Assembly (NCBI GenBank): GCA_022842845.1 | Contig: JALHOT010000012.1 | Span: 5,299 to 69,298, forward strand | Direction: 5' to 3' | Length of the DNA: 64,000 bases | Source: Cyclobacteriaceae bacterium | GTDB taxonomy: Bacteria; Bacteroidota; Bacteroidia; Cytophagales; Cyclobacteriaceae | Shown: positions 44,243 through 53,600 of the stretch, one piece after another | Position numbering within the stretch: the stretch's first letter is position 1 | Layout: each line of letters opens with the position of its first letter | Position numbers and translations under genes: made by a program | The notes under the pieces: generated by a model | The model's input: only the letters and a program-made list of their open reading frames with translations | Told to the model about the DNA's origin: nothing | Database searches by the model: none

Positions 44243-46198
44243 ATGGCCGCGACAGACGACTTAAAAAAAACCTTTACGCTCATTCAACAAGAGCGACAAG
44301 CTGACTTAGAACAATATCAACAGAAGATTCTCCAGAAATCCATTACGCAGAAAAAGAAAGATGGAGTCTGCTGGTACCCCGTAAAACTGGAAAAGACCTA
44401 CATTGGTACAGGGGAAAGACTGATCATTGAAGTTCAAAGAACAAATAATTTCGAGCAGAGACATTCCTTTCAATCAGGCAAAGCAGTAAGCCTTTTTTCA
44501 AACGCCACCAATACACCGCAGAAAGATCATGTCGGTGGTGTCATCAACTATGTGCGCGACAACAACATGGTGATTACCTTAAATGTTGATGAGCTACCCG
44601 ATTGGATTGAGGATGGTGCCCTCGGTGTTGATGTGATGTTTGATGAAATCAGCTACCGCGAAATGGAATTCGCGCTGAAGACTGTGATAAAGGCTGAAGA
44701 GGGCAGAATTGTAGCACTCAGGAATATTTTACTAGGCTATCAAAGGGCTAAATTTAGTAATGAAGAGCCAAAGCATGATGGCCATGACGCTTCGTCAAAG
44801 TCACCATTGGCTGAAAAGAATACCCTCAACCCAAGCCAGCTAAAAGCGCTTGAAAAAGTATTGCATGCACAGGATGTAGGCATCATTCATGGGCCTCCCG
44901 GCACCGGTAAAACGACCACCCTGGTTGAAGGTATTATCAGAACAGTTGCTGCTGAAAAGCAGGTATTGGTGTGTGCACCCAGCAATGCAGCCATCGATCT
45001 GCTGGTAGAAAAACTAAGTGATCGTGGATTAAATGTGTTGCGCATCGGTCATCCAGCCAGGGTTACTGAACAGAGTTTGAGTAAAACCTTAGATGCACGT
45101 ATTGCAAACCATGAATATTACAAGGACCTGCGCGGCATGCGTAGAAAAATGGAAGAACTTCGCACTTTAGCGTTTAAGTACAAGCGCAAGTTTGGACATG
45201 AAGAAAGAGCGCAACGGAAGTTATTACTCAACGAAGCTAAAGCATTAAAAGCTGATGCAGATGTTTTGGAGTTCTACATCACCAATAACCTGATTGAAAA
45301 AAGTGATGTAATCGCTTGTACTTTGGTGGGCTCTTCCCATTATGTGTTGCGCGGTAAAAAGTTCAACAGTGTATTCATTGATGAAGCAGCGCAATCGCTG
45401 GAACCAGCCTGCTGGATTCCGCTCCTAAAAGCCCAGCGCGTAATTTTTGCAGGCGATCATCAACAGCTTCCCCCTACCATTAAATCATACGAAGCTGCCA
45501 AAGCAGGTTTAGCAGAAACGCTAATGGAGAAGTGTATACGCCATCAACCCGAAACGGCCAGCATGCTTCAAACCCAGTATAGAATGCATGAAGCCATCAT
45601 GCGCTTTTCATCAGACTATTTTTATGATGGCGCATTGATCGCTGATGAGCGCGTAAAGAACCACTTATTAAAAGAGGATGATGCTCCCATTCTTTTTATT
45701 GATACTGCCGGATGTGGTTACGATGAAGTTCAAGATCCTGAAACCCTGAGTCGTTTCAATAAAGAAGAAGCAGTACTACTGATCCGAAATGTTGAAAACC
45801 TGATCCATGAATTCGGTGAAGAGCGATGGCTGGAAGAAAAAATCAGTCTGGGTATTATAACACCTTATAGTGCCCAAGTCGAGTACATCACTAAACTGGC
45901 AGAAGATTCAGCCACCTTGGTCAACCTAAAGCAACTGGTAACGATCAATACTGTTGATGCCTTTCAGGGACAAGAAAGAGATGTGATTGCCATCAGCCTG
46001 GTGCGCTCCAATGATAAAGGTGAGGTTGGATTTTTGGGCGACATCCGAAGAACGAATGTGGCGCTTACCCGGGCGCGTAAAAAATTGATGGTCATCGGTG
46101 ACAGTGCCACCCTTGGCTCCCACCCGTTCTATCTTCAATGGTTGGAATACATCCAGGCGAATGACTTTTACAAAAGTGCTTTCGAATTAATGAATTAG
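44243..46198 (+). CDS. UPF1/IGHMBP2-like superfamily 1 helicase
   Basis: 651 residues. After an N-terminal beta-rich part (VCWYPVKLEKTYIGTGERLI), motif I is [10 protein letters not shown] at about 217-226. Then CAPSNAAIDLLVEKL (Ia), VFIDEAAQSLEPACW (II), FAGDHQQLPPTIKS (III), QYRMHEAIMRFSSDYFYDG (IV), TINTVDAFQGQERDVIAISL (V) and NVALTRARKKLMVIGD (VI). This AAA_11/AAA_12 type translocates 5'-3' on RNA or DNA. It follows the WYL regulator by 45 bp. The role in the cell (RNA decay or repair) is not settled by sequence. Confidence 0.95.
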   Translation: MAATDDLKKTFTLIQQERQADLEQYQQKILQKSITQKKKDGVCWYPVKLEKTYIGTGERLIIEVQRTNNFEQRHSFQSGKAVSLFSNATNTPQKDHVGGVINYVRDNNMVITLNVDELPDWIEDGALGVDVMFDEISYREMEFALKTVIKAEEGRIVALRNILLGYQRAKFSNEEPKHDGHDASSKSPLAEKNTLNPSQLKALEKVLHAQDVGIIHGPPGTGKTTTLVEGIIRTVAAEKQVLVCAPSNAAIDLLVEKLSDRGLNVLRIGHPARVTEQSLSKTLDARIANHEYYKDLRGMRRKMEELRTLAFKYKRKFGHEERAQRKLLLNEAKALKADADVLEFYITNNLIEKSDVIACTLVGSSHYVLRGKKFNSVFIDEAAQSLEPACWIPLLKAQRVIFAGDHQQLPPTIKSYEAAKAGLAETLMEKCIRHQPETASMLQTQYRMHEAIMRFSSDYFYDGALIADERVKNHLLKEDDAPILFIDTAGCGYDEVQDPETLSRFNKEEAVLLIRNVENLIHEFGEERWLEEKISLGIITPYSAQVEYITKLAEDSATLVNLKQLVTINTVDAFQGQERDVIAISLVRSNDKGEVGFLGDIRRTNVALTRARKKLMVIGDSATLGSHPFYLQWLEYIQANDFYKSAFELMN

Positions 46199-46215
46199 AC
46201 AATTTTTTTTGATAA

Positions 46216-46269
46216 AATGTAAACTTTATTTGACATGTATCCGTATAATTGTCAAATAAACTTTACATT
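46216..46269. promoter_or_regulatory. Inverted-repeat operator before the membrane protein/XRE pair
   Basis: Arms at 46216-46235 and 46250-46269 (core TGTAAACTTTATTTGACA and TGTCAAATAAACTTTACA) are complementary at all but one position over 20 bp, separated by a 14-bp spacer. The right arm ends 2 bp before the start codon at 46272, so a bound protein would block transcription or ribosome entry. The XRE protein encoded downstream is the obvious candidate binder. Confidence 0.72.
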
Positions 46270-46271
46270 AT

Positions 46272-46718
46272 ATGAATACAAAACTTCTGCTTCCCCGAAA
46301 ATTCAAGTACGTAGGGATGATTCTCACAGTCATTCTCATGTCTTTTGGCATTGCCAATATGTACTTTGAATTTATGTTTGAAATCTACACACCCTTCGCA
46401 GTGCAAGGTCTATTGGATAGTAGTCAGCCTAATGAGCTCACTGACGAAATCCTTGGTGGTGGACTAATTATCAGTTTAATGTTGTTGGCTTTTTCGAAAG
46501 AAAAGATTGAAGATGAGTTTGTAAGCAAAATGAGACTTGAATCCCTACTGTGGGCGGTTTACGTAAATTATACATTGCTGATTCTGGCATTCTTCCTGGT
46601 ATATGGAAGTCCCTTTTTTGATGTGATTGTGTATAACATGTATACCATTCTGATCTTTTTCATCGGCCGGTTCAATTTCCTGATGTATCGCCATTTACAA
46701 ACCCCTGAAAACGACTAA
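46272..46718 (+). CDS. Small four-helix membrane protein linked to an XRE regulator
   Basis: 148 residues. Membrane helices are YVGMILTVILMSFGIANMYF, EILGGGLIISLMLLAFSK, LLWAVYVNYTLLILAFFLVY and VIVYNMYTILIFFIGRFN. It has no catalytic motif and no close family I can name; similar small membrane proteins paired with a YozG/XRE-type regulator occur in Bacteroidota and Firmicutes. The XRE gene starts 2 bp after its stop. The pair shares the inverted-repeat operator just upstream. Confidence 0.75.
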   Translation: MNTKLLLPRKFKYVGMILTVILMSFGIANMYFEFMFEIYTPFAVQGLLDSSQPNELTDEILGGGLIISLMLLAFSKEKIEDEFVSKMRLESLLWAVYVNYTLLILAFFLVYGSPFFDVIVYNMYTILIFFIGRFNFLMYRHLQTPEND

Positions 46719-46720
46719 GT

Positions 46721-46921
46721 ATGAAAAATACGATTCGCGTTCAGCGCGCCATTAAAAACATAACGCAGGCGCAATTGGCAGAAGCCATTGGTGTTTCGCG
46801 TCAAACCATTAATACGATTGAGTCGGGTAAGTATGTACCCTCCACTGTTTTAGCCTTGAAAATGGCCAAGGTTTTTGAAAAACCTGTCGAAGAACTTTTT
46901 GAGTTAGAGGCTGGAGATTAA
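46721..46921 (+). CDS. Small XRE-family (YozG-like) transcriptional regulator
   Basis: 66 residues, a single HTH_3 domain: IRVQRAIKNITQAQLAEAIG and VSRQTINTIESGKYVPSTVL, with the recognition helix near residues 26-36. The C-terminal EKPVEELFELEAGD is typical of YozG/XRE regulators found in two-gene modules with a membrane protein, the arrangement seen here. Autoregulation through the operator at 46216-46269 is likely but inferred. Confidence 0.93.
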   Translation: MKNTIRVQRAIKNITQAQLAEAIGVSRQTINTIESGKYVPSTVLALKMAKVFEKPVEELFELEAGD

Positions 46922-47071
46922 GCTCAAAGAAATATTACTATCGTTTTTCGAAACAGTTTTAACTGTATCAGCAGGAGTTAGACTATGTAAAGCCAAATTT
47001 TATCAATAAATGGCTTACATCTCTATTGAAGTAAATGAAGAATGTGGCTATTAAAAAAAACTTATTTAGAA

Positions 47072-47695
47072 ATGAAAAAACGCACAAAACTTTTAATCGT
47101 TCCAATGATATTTTTTATGCTTAACTGCTCAAAAGAAAAACCTAGTCTGGAACCAGATCACTCAGTTGATAATCAAGCTCTAAAAGAAATGTATTTAAAA
47201 GATATCGAGATAAGAGAACAAGATGAAAGAACAGATACTGTTAATCTGGAGAGTTTTGATAAGGTTCACAGGGAGAAAGTATTTGAACTACTTGCTGATA
47301 ACAAAATAGTATCTCCTAATGATAAATACAGGGCAGCACTAATTCTTCAACACACAGCCGCAAAAATATGCGATGGAGAAATTACAAGTATTAGCCCGGA
47401 AAACTATCTTCTTGCTTATCATCTTTCTCAAAACGCCATGCTTAAAACGCCAAAAGCAAGGGATTTAAACATCCCTCGAATGGTTGCATTAAATTACGAC
47501 AGATACTTACTTTATTCCCAGGGTTATCAGAAATACGGCACTCAGCTAATCTTTGATGACACAAGTGGAGAAATGGTGTTGGCGCCAATGGATACAACAT
47601 TAGCCACAGATCAGGAAAGATCTCAATATCAAGTTGAACCGCTACGCGTTCTTTTAAGTAAACATAAAATTAAATCATTACCACCAAGTAATTAG
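47072..47695 (+). CDS. DUF6624-like lipoprotein
   Basis: 207 residues from ATG 47072. A lipoprotein signal (KKRTKLLIVPMIFFMLNCS, lipobox FMLNC) precedes a helical domain with the segments RAALILQHTAAKICDGEITS, ENYLLAYHLSQNAMLKTPKA and NYDRYLLYSQGYQKYGTQLI, which resemble DUF6624. Function unknown. The ATG at 47042 would add ten residues before the signal peptide and is not preferred. This stretch looks more AT-rich than its neighbours and is followed by a gene remnant, hinting at an accessory island. Confidence 0.75.
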   Translation: MKKRTKLLIVPMIFFMLNCSKEKPSLEPDHSVDNQALKEMYLKDIEIREQDERTDTVNLESFDKVHREKVFELLADNKIVSPNDKYRAALILQHTAAKICDGEITSISPENYLLAYHLSQNAMLKTPKARDLNIPRMVALNYDRYLLYSQGYQKYGTQLIFDDTSGEMVLAPMDTTLATDQERSQYQVEPLRVLLSKHKIKSLPPSN

Positions 47696-47705
47696 TAATC
47701 CTTAT

Positions 47706-47925
47706 CTAACAAAAAAATATAGAAGCATTACCTGTTCCAGACTCCCAAACATAAGTGTAGCATATAGGTGTTGAAGCGCTGCCAAACATTATTTCAATCA
47801 TATTACCTATAAAATCATATTTATATGTACTTGTACCAGCACACCTTTAATTTTATTAGTTTTCCTTGAATGTCGTGTTCGTAATTTAGGGATATCAAAA
47901 ACGATGAAGAGAATGAAAATTGTCA
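47706..47925 (-). pseudogene. Frameshifted C-terminal remnant of a secreted protein
   Basis: Minus strand. One frame reads SFLISLNYEHDIQGKLIKLK and then breaks; another frame continues CAGTSTYKYDFIGNMIEIMF, then CYTYVWESGTGNASIFFC and a stop (TAG at 47708-47706). Joining them needs a shift of two bases (or loss of one) near 47848. A TGA stops the first frame upstream, near 47925. I see nothing convincing in the rest of this 472-bp gap (47926-48167). Confidence 0.55.
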
Positions 47926-48167
47926 GAAAGTAATACGCTAATAAATACTAACTAAAGAAAAACTACAAATGCTTGTCGTTTTATAATAATTACCGACAAT
48001 TACAGCATCATGTACTCTGGTTCAATAACAATAGGCCATGGGTAACTTAAGTCTATTGGCCTCTTAACAAATAAGGTGGCCATGTTATCATAGTCACCTT
48101 ATTTTCATGCTTGGCTAGCCGTATTAGAACGGTAAAATTAATTTTATACCTGATTTATTCTTTACCA

Positions 48168-48605
48168 CTACTTACTCACCAAAACGGCATCAGTTAAAAT
48201 AAAATTCACGTGCTCTATGTCTTCTGCATTTAGCTTGAGTTTACCTTTCACGGTAATTAAATCATCGACCTGAAATTTCGGTAAGCCTTTGACGAAGGTA
48301 ACTTCGGCAATAGACTCAGGACCGGCACCACCGCAGAAGAAACACTGGCTCATAGGATATTTTGAGATGATAATGTAATTACCATCTTCCGGAGCAAAAG
48401 GCACATAGAAACCTTGAATCGTTATTTCTTTGCCTTCCAGGGCTTTTATCTCAGCTGTAAAATTCGGGTAGAATAAATACTCCCCTATCTTCTCATAGTA
48501 CTTGGGTTCGAATTTGGTCTTGGCAAATTCGTTCCACATGTCTTTAGTCTGTGCGCTTGCAGAAGCACCAACAATCAAAAAAAATAACACCAAAAAATTC
48601 TTCAT
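48168..48605 (-). CDS. Secreted DUF3299-like protein of the metal-linked operon
   Basis: 145 residues with a signal peptide (NFLVLFFLIVGASASAQ). The mature part has EITIQGFYVPFAPEDGNYII and MSQCFFCGGAGPESIAEVTF, with a CxxC that could bind a metal, and the tail TVKGKLKLNAEDIEHVNFIL, an OB-like strand set. This resembles DUF3299 proteins, which in proteobacteria are found in Zur-regulated clusters with a MacB-like ABC transporter. Here it is the third gene after such a transporter, 44 bp from the permease. Confidence 0.75.
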   Translation of the reverse strand: MKNFLVLFFLIVGASASAQTKDMWNEFAKTKFEPKYYEKIGEYLFYPNFTAEIKALEGKEITIQGFYVPFAPEDGNYIIISKYPMSQCFFCGGAGPESIAEVTFVKGLPKFQVDDLITVKGKLKLNAEDIEHVNFILTDAVLVSK

Positions 48606-48649
48606 ATCTACATTATCAAATTTTCAAATCACGTAATGTTCAAATCAAT

Positions 48650-49930
48650 TTAGTTTCCCGCCAAAACTTTCGAAATATCTGTTTTATATGCTTGCCAGGC
48701 AGGTATAATGGCGCATAGCAGTCCTAATAACAAACTTCCAGCCAAAAGTATCCATTCTTCTGTATAGAAAACAAGTGCTGTCACACCAGCTTTCTGGGCT
48801 TCTTCTATTAAGTTGGCAATGAGGGCTAAAATACCATGGCCAAGCCCCAAACCAATTAGGCTGCCCACAGTCGTTAAAAGTATTCCCTCTAAAAGTATTG
48901 TAAAGACTAGTTTTAAACGGCTCGCTCCCATAGAGCGCATAATAGCCAAATCATATCTTCTTTCTTTCAACGAATTATAAAGAGCAATGAAAATACTGAG
49001 TCCAGAAATAAAGATCAGCACATAGGCAAAGGCCATCAGAGCATCTACTCCTACCCCCAGTATTGAAAATAAACGCGCAGTTTCAAAGGCAGGTGAAGCC
49101 GCCTGCAATGAACTCTGAGAATTAACGATACGCGGCATTTGCACTGCCCCCATAGGCGAGCGGTACTCCAGGAGCATGGCCGTTATTTCGTGCGTTGAAT
49201 CATTGGCTGAAACTGAGGGGACTAGAACAGAAGGTTTAAAATCAGCCGACACTTCGAGTTGATGATCTTCTGGATCATCGTGATGATGATGGTCCTCTTC
49301 CTCTCCTTCTGCATGCTCTTCATGCATAATCCAAACACTTTCCACATTTGTGAAAATAAGGTTATCGATAACAGTGTTGGATGGCTTCATAATACCCACT
49401 ACCTTAAACTGGTGTGCGTCATGCGCATGTCCTCCTTCTGTCATGCCATGGGCGCTGGCAAAGACATCACCCATCTTCAGCTTACCGAGCAGAGCAACAT
49501 TACTGCCTATTGTTACCTCAAGATTTTTTGTCCACCACTTACCTTCTGCCAATTGCATTTCATACAAATCAGCATACTGCTGATTTGTGCCTACAATTCT
49601 GAAGAGTTGATAGCTATCACCTAAGGCTAAGGGGATGGCTTGTTTGATCAAGCGGTTCTTCGCAATTCTCTCCGCTTCATTCAGTTTGATGTTACCCGTA
49701 GGATAATCAATATGAAAGATATTACACAAAATCAGCTGCAAAGGACTGCCTTTGGCACCTACTACTAAGTCAATACCTCTTCCGTTTTTTGCAATGTTCT
49801 CTTGCAATTGATTATTAAAAAGTAATAAGAGCGTTATTACGGCAATGCCCAGTGCGAGTAAGACAATATTTAAAACAGTGTTAAGGGGTTTTGCCAGCAG
49901 GTAATTCCAGACAAGTTTAATGACTGACAT
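48650..49930 (-). CDS. MacB/FtsX-type ABC transporter permease with a His-rich loop
   Basis: 426 residues. One N-terminal membrane helix (VLNIVLLALGIAVITLLLLF), a large periplasmic MacB_PCD-type domain, and three C-terminal helices (ALMAFAYVLIFISGLSIFIA, LKLVFTILLEGILLTTVGSL, EWILLAGSLLLGLLCAIIPA). The periplasmic part holds a very acidic, histidine-rich segment (about 205-228: EGEEEDHHHHDDPEDH) and a nearby HAHDAHQ, both suited to binding zinc or a similar metal. It starts 4 bp after the ATPase gene stop. MacB-type systems move substrates across or within the envelope without classical import. The metal link is inference. Confidence 0.88.
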   Translation of the reverse strand: MSVIKLVWNYLLAKPLNTVLNIVLLALGIAVITLLLLFNNQLQENIAKNGRGIDLVVGAKGSPLQLILCNIFHIDYPTGNIKLNEAERIAKNRLIKQAIPLALGDSYQLFRIVGTNQQYADLYEMQLAEGKWWTKNLEVTIGSNVALLGKLKMGDVFASAHGMTEGGHAHDAHQFKVVGIMKPSNTVIDNLIFTNVESVWIMHEEHAEGEEEDHHHHDDPEDHQLEVSADFKPSVLVPSVSANDSTHEITAMLLEYRSPMGAVQMPRIVNSQSSLQAASPAFETARLFSILGVGVDALMAFAYVLIFISGLSIFIALYNSLKERRYDLAIMRSMGASRLKLVFTILLEGILLTTVGSLIGLGLGHGILALIANLIEEAQKAGVTALVFYTEEWILLAGSLLLGLLCAIIPAWQAYKTDISKVLAGN

Positions 49931-49934
49931 AGTA

Positions 49935-50573
49935 CTACAATTTGGGCGTTAAAATAACTTGTTTATTGATATAGCTTTTGATACGTTGATCGTGTGTAGC
50001 TACAATTAATGATGCCTTATTTTCTCTAGCCACTTCCATTAAAAGTTGAATTACCTGTTCACAACTTGTATCATCTAAAGCAGAGGTGGGTTCATCAGCC
50101 AGAATGATGGCGGGCTTGTGCATTACTGCCCGGGCAATAGCCACCCGTTGTGCCTGGCCCTGACTGATCTCAGTAACTTTTGCTGTACGCTTAGAATCGA
50201 TGCCTAGTCTCTCCAATATTTCACTTATCCGCTTCTCGTCAATGTTTGTACCTGCCAGGTAAGGAGCCAACTTCAAATTATCTTCTACGCTGAGGGCCGT
50301 AATCAAATGATTTTTCTGAAAAATAAACCCCATGTGTTTACCACGAAAGGCATCCAGTGCACTCTCTGAAAGCTGAGAAAGCTCTTGCCCAAGCGTTATC
50401 ACTGACCCCCGATAATTGCGCAATAAGCCACCAAGTATGTGCAGTAGTGTAGTTTTTCCAGATCCGGAAGAGCCTAGCAACAGACAATGCTCGCCACTAT
50501 TTATGGTAAAATCGGGGAAAGAAATGGCTTTTTGGCCATTATAGGCATATACTAAACCTTTAACCTCAATCAT
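49935..50573 (-). CDS. LolD/MacB-type ABC transporter ATPase
   Basis: 212 residues. Walker A is LLGSSGSGKTTLLH, the Q-loop is in FIFQKNHLI, the signature is ISQGQAQRVAIARA (SQGQ in place of SGGQ), Walker B ILADEPTSALDD and the switch His in VATHDQRI. It begins the operon with the FtsX-type permease (4 bp later) and the DUF3299-like gene. A 7-1-7 palindrome lies 7 bp before its start codon. Confidence 0.95.
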   Translation of the reverse strand: MIEVKGLVYAYNGQKAISFPDFTINSGEHCLLLGSSGSGKTTLLHILGGLLRNYRGSVITLGQELSQLSESALDAFRGKHMGFIFQKNHLITALSVEDNLKLAPYLAGTNIDEKRISEILERLGIDSKRTAKVTEISQGQAQRVAIARAVMHKPAIILADEPTSALDDTSCEQVIQLLMEVARENKASLIVATHDQRIKSYINKQVILTPKL

Positions 50574-50580
50574 AATTTAA

Positions 50581-50621
50581 TGCAACAATGTTGCAATTTA
50601 GTTATTCTCTCATTTAAACAA
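50581..50621 (-). promoter_or_regulatory. Fur-family operator (perfect 7-1-7 palindrome) over the ABC operon promoter
   Basis: TGCAACA-A-TGTTGCA at 50581-50595 is a perfect 15-bp 7-1-7 inverted repeat, the architecture of Fur/Zur/Mur sites. It lies 7 bp before the ATPase start codon. On the minus strand TTG (50621-50619), an 18-bp spacer and TAAATTGC (50600-50593) form a weak promoter whose start point would fall inside the palindrome. Repression by a Zur- or Fur-type protein is the natural reading. Confidence 0.72.
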
Positions 50622-50647
50622 AAGAGTCAGGCAAAATACCTGACTCT
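50613..50647 (-). terminator. Terminator of the VPS10-like gene
   Basis: A perfect 9-bp stem on the minus strand (AGAGTCAGG / CCTGACTCT; 50647-50639 with 50631-50623), 7-nt loop, followed by TTTGTTTAAA. The T-tract overlaps the -33 TTG of the next operon's promoter. Confidence 0.8.
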
Positions 50648-50671
50648 CTTCTTTAAGCCAATTTAAGTCTA

Positions 50672-53600
50672 CTATTTAATCGGCTCATAATCTTTAAATG
50701 GTGACAGATTGACTTTCTCCATCATTGCACGGTATTGTTTCCATTGGGTTTCATAAAAATCGTTAACGCGTTTGGTGAGGGTTGCCATCTTATCTACGGC
50801 ATGTTGGTATACACGTTTGTCGGTATCACTGATAGGATCGCGTGAGCGGCCAACATAACCTTGTGCTGTTTGAATGTAAGAGATGGGTGTGGCATCTGGT
50901 GAACGAACAATGCCCTGGCGCTTGTCTACTTTACCAAACATGAAATCTAAAACAGATTCAATTGAATCTTTCATGGCTTTGGTTTTGTCCATCGCCTCTT
51001 TTAAATCACTACGCTTAGCCTCTTTCATTTTCTTTTCATACTCCTCTACAATCTCTTTTGATTCGCGCAGGCGATCAGCTGCAGCAGTTGCTGAGCTGCG
51101 AAGTTTCTGCAAATCTTTTAACATGTTGTAACGATCTGTATATACTGAAGGTGCCACATCCATGCGCGGGTCTGCTTTAACAGTGATCATGGCTGAATCT
51201 TTCTGATCGCCAAATAACAAACGAAGTTTGTATGTACCTGGCAAAACACTGGTGCCTCCAAAACCACCGAAGCCACCGCCTCCGCCACCACCGCGCTGTT
51301 CACGTGCAGGCTGTCGATCTCCCTTTTCATTCATCATCCAACTCATGCGGTAAACACCATTTTCATCCGGAGCCTTTTGACGAAGCGTGTTGATCAATAC
51401 ACCTTTATCGTTATAAACTTGTAGTTTAACCGAATCATACTTCACAGTAGATTTAGCAGGTGCAGATGCTGCAGGTTTTGCTTCTTCCTTTCCTTTTTTT
51501 GCTTTTGTATCTTCAGCAGGTTTGGCCGCTTCTGTTGCCACAGGCTTATTAACTGAATAAGTAATCATAGCACCTGGCTGACGGTTTTCTCCATTATACA
51601 CAGCGTTGGCATCAAAGCGTGGGCCAGAAGGCTGTTGAATAGAAACCAGGTAGGCATCTGGGGGTGTAAAGAGATGGGCAGTCTTCGACATCACGCTCGT
51701 GGATTTTGCCATTTCGCGTAAAGGGCGAATATCATCAAACACATATATGGCCCGACCGAAAGTACCAATCACTAAATCATGCTCGCGTGGGTGAATCACC
51801 ATGTCGATGGTGGGAACACCAGCAGGATAGCCATTGGTCCATTTTGTCCAGTTCTTGGCCCCATCGATGCTTACAAATAAACCGTTTTCAGTACCTAAAA
51901 ACATAAGCTTGGGTTCTACAGGATCTTGTACTACTGATAAGGTATAATTACTCTCTCCTACCTGAGCGCCCGTTACAATGCTTGTCCAGGTAGCACCAAA
52001 ATCTTTTGTATGAAACAAATAGGGTTTGTAATCGAACATGCGGTAGTTGTTTACAACAACAAATGCCTCGCCTGCATTGTAGGTTGAAGCTTGTATCTGT
52101 GTTACCCATGCATTTTTAGGCATTCCTAGAATTTTCGCTGTGATATTTGTCCAAGTCTTACCACCATCTTGTGTTACTTGTACCTGTCCATCATCTGTAC
52201 CTACCCATAATACCCCTTGCTTCACTTTGCTTGGCGCGATGCTTAAAATAGTACAGTGGTTTTCTGCACCTGTGGCATCCATGGTCATACCACCGCTATC
52301 GTGCTGCTTTTGTTTTGACTTATCGTCTGTTGTTAAATCAGGCGAGATGATATCCCAGGTATCGCCTTTGTTAGTTGATTTATGAACAAACTGGCTTCCA
52401 TAATAAATGGTTGACGTGCTGAACGGATCTTGTGCCAGGGCAGAGTTCCAGTTATAACGAAGCTTCATGTCTGCATCAGGATGCGTGGGGCGCAGGTTTT
52501 TTGCGAAACCTGTCTGTAAATCGAAGCGTGCTAAGTTACCACCTTGCGACATGGCATAGCCATAACGGTTATCGTCAGGATCTGGTGCTGCATCAAAACC
52601 ATCACCAAACAATACTTCTTGCCAGTAAGAATTTCTGATGCCTCCATTTCTCCACACATAAGCAGGGCCTACCCATGAACCATTGTCTTGCATACCACCA
52701 TACACATTGTAAGGATGCGCCATATCCACATTGATATGGTAGAATTGACCCACAGGAATATTATCTGCAAACACCCAGGTTTTACCCATATCGCGCGAAA
52801 TATTTAAACCTCCATCATTCCCATCAATAATCATGTTCGGATTTTCGGGATTGATCCACCACGCATGGTGATCGGGGTGGACACCGTAATAGGGTAAAAG
52901 TTCTTTAAAGGATTTACCACCATCTTCACTCACATTGACACGAGAGAAAATAGTATACAATCTGTTTTCATTTTTAGGATCAACATAGATTTCAAAATAG
53001 TAGAAAGGACGATCACCAATTTCACCTTTGTCGTTCACCATAGTCCATTTTTCACCACCATCTTCAGAGCGATACAAAGCATTTTTCTTTGCTTCAATCA
53101 AAGCGTATACGACATTGGGTTTGTTGCGCGCAATTGCTAAACCCATGCGCCCTACATTACCTTCGGGTAAACCTTCTTTATCTGTTAATTTTTTCCAGTT
53201 CTTTCCACCATCGTAGGTCACATACAAACCAGAACCCGGGCCACCAGAGTTAAAAGTCCAGGGCATTCTGCGGTGTTCCCACATGTTAGCAAATAGCTTA
53301 TTTGGATTAGATGGATCCATTACCAACTCACCGCAACCCGTCTTATTATCTACAAACAATACGCGCTCCCAGGTTACACCTCCATCGGTTGTTTTGTAAA
53401 CGCCACGCTCAGGATGCTCGCCCCAGGGGGAACCAATAGCCCCTACATATACTGTATTAGGGTTTTTAGGATCGATAATAATTCTGTGAATGTGTCTTGT
53501 CTTTTCAAGTCCGATTTTCTTCCAGGTTTTACCACCATCAAGGGTTTTGTATATGCCTTCGCCCCCGTTTAAACTGTTACGAGGGTTGCCTTCACCTGTT

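Noticed and set aside
49259-49624. Plus-strand open frames opposite the His-rich permease loop
   Set aside because: They arise from antisense of GAx and CAx codons in the acidic/His-rich loop; no start context or family.
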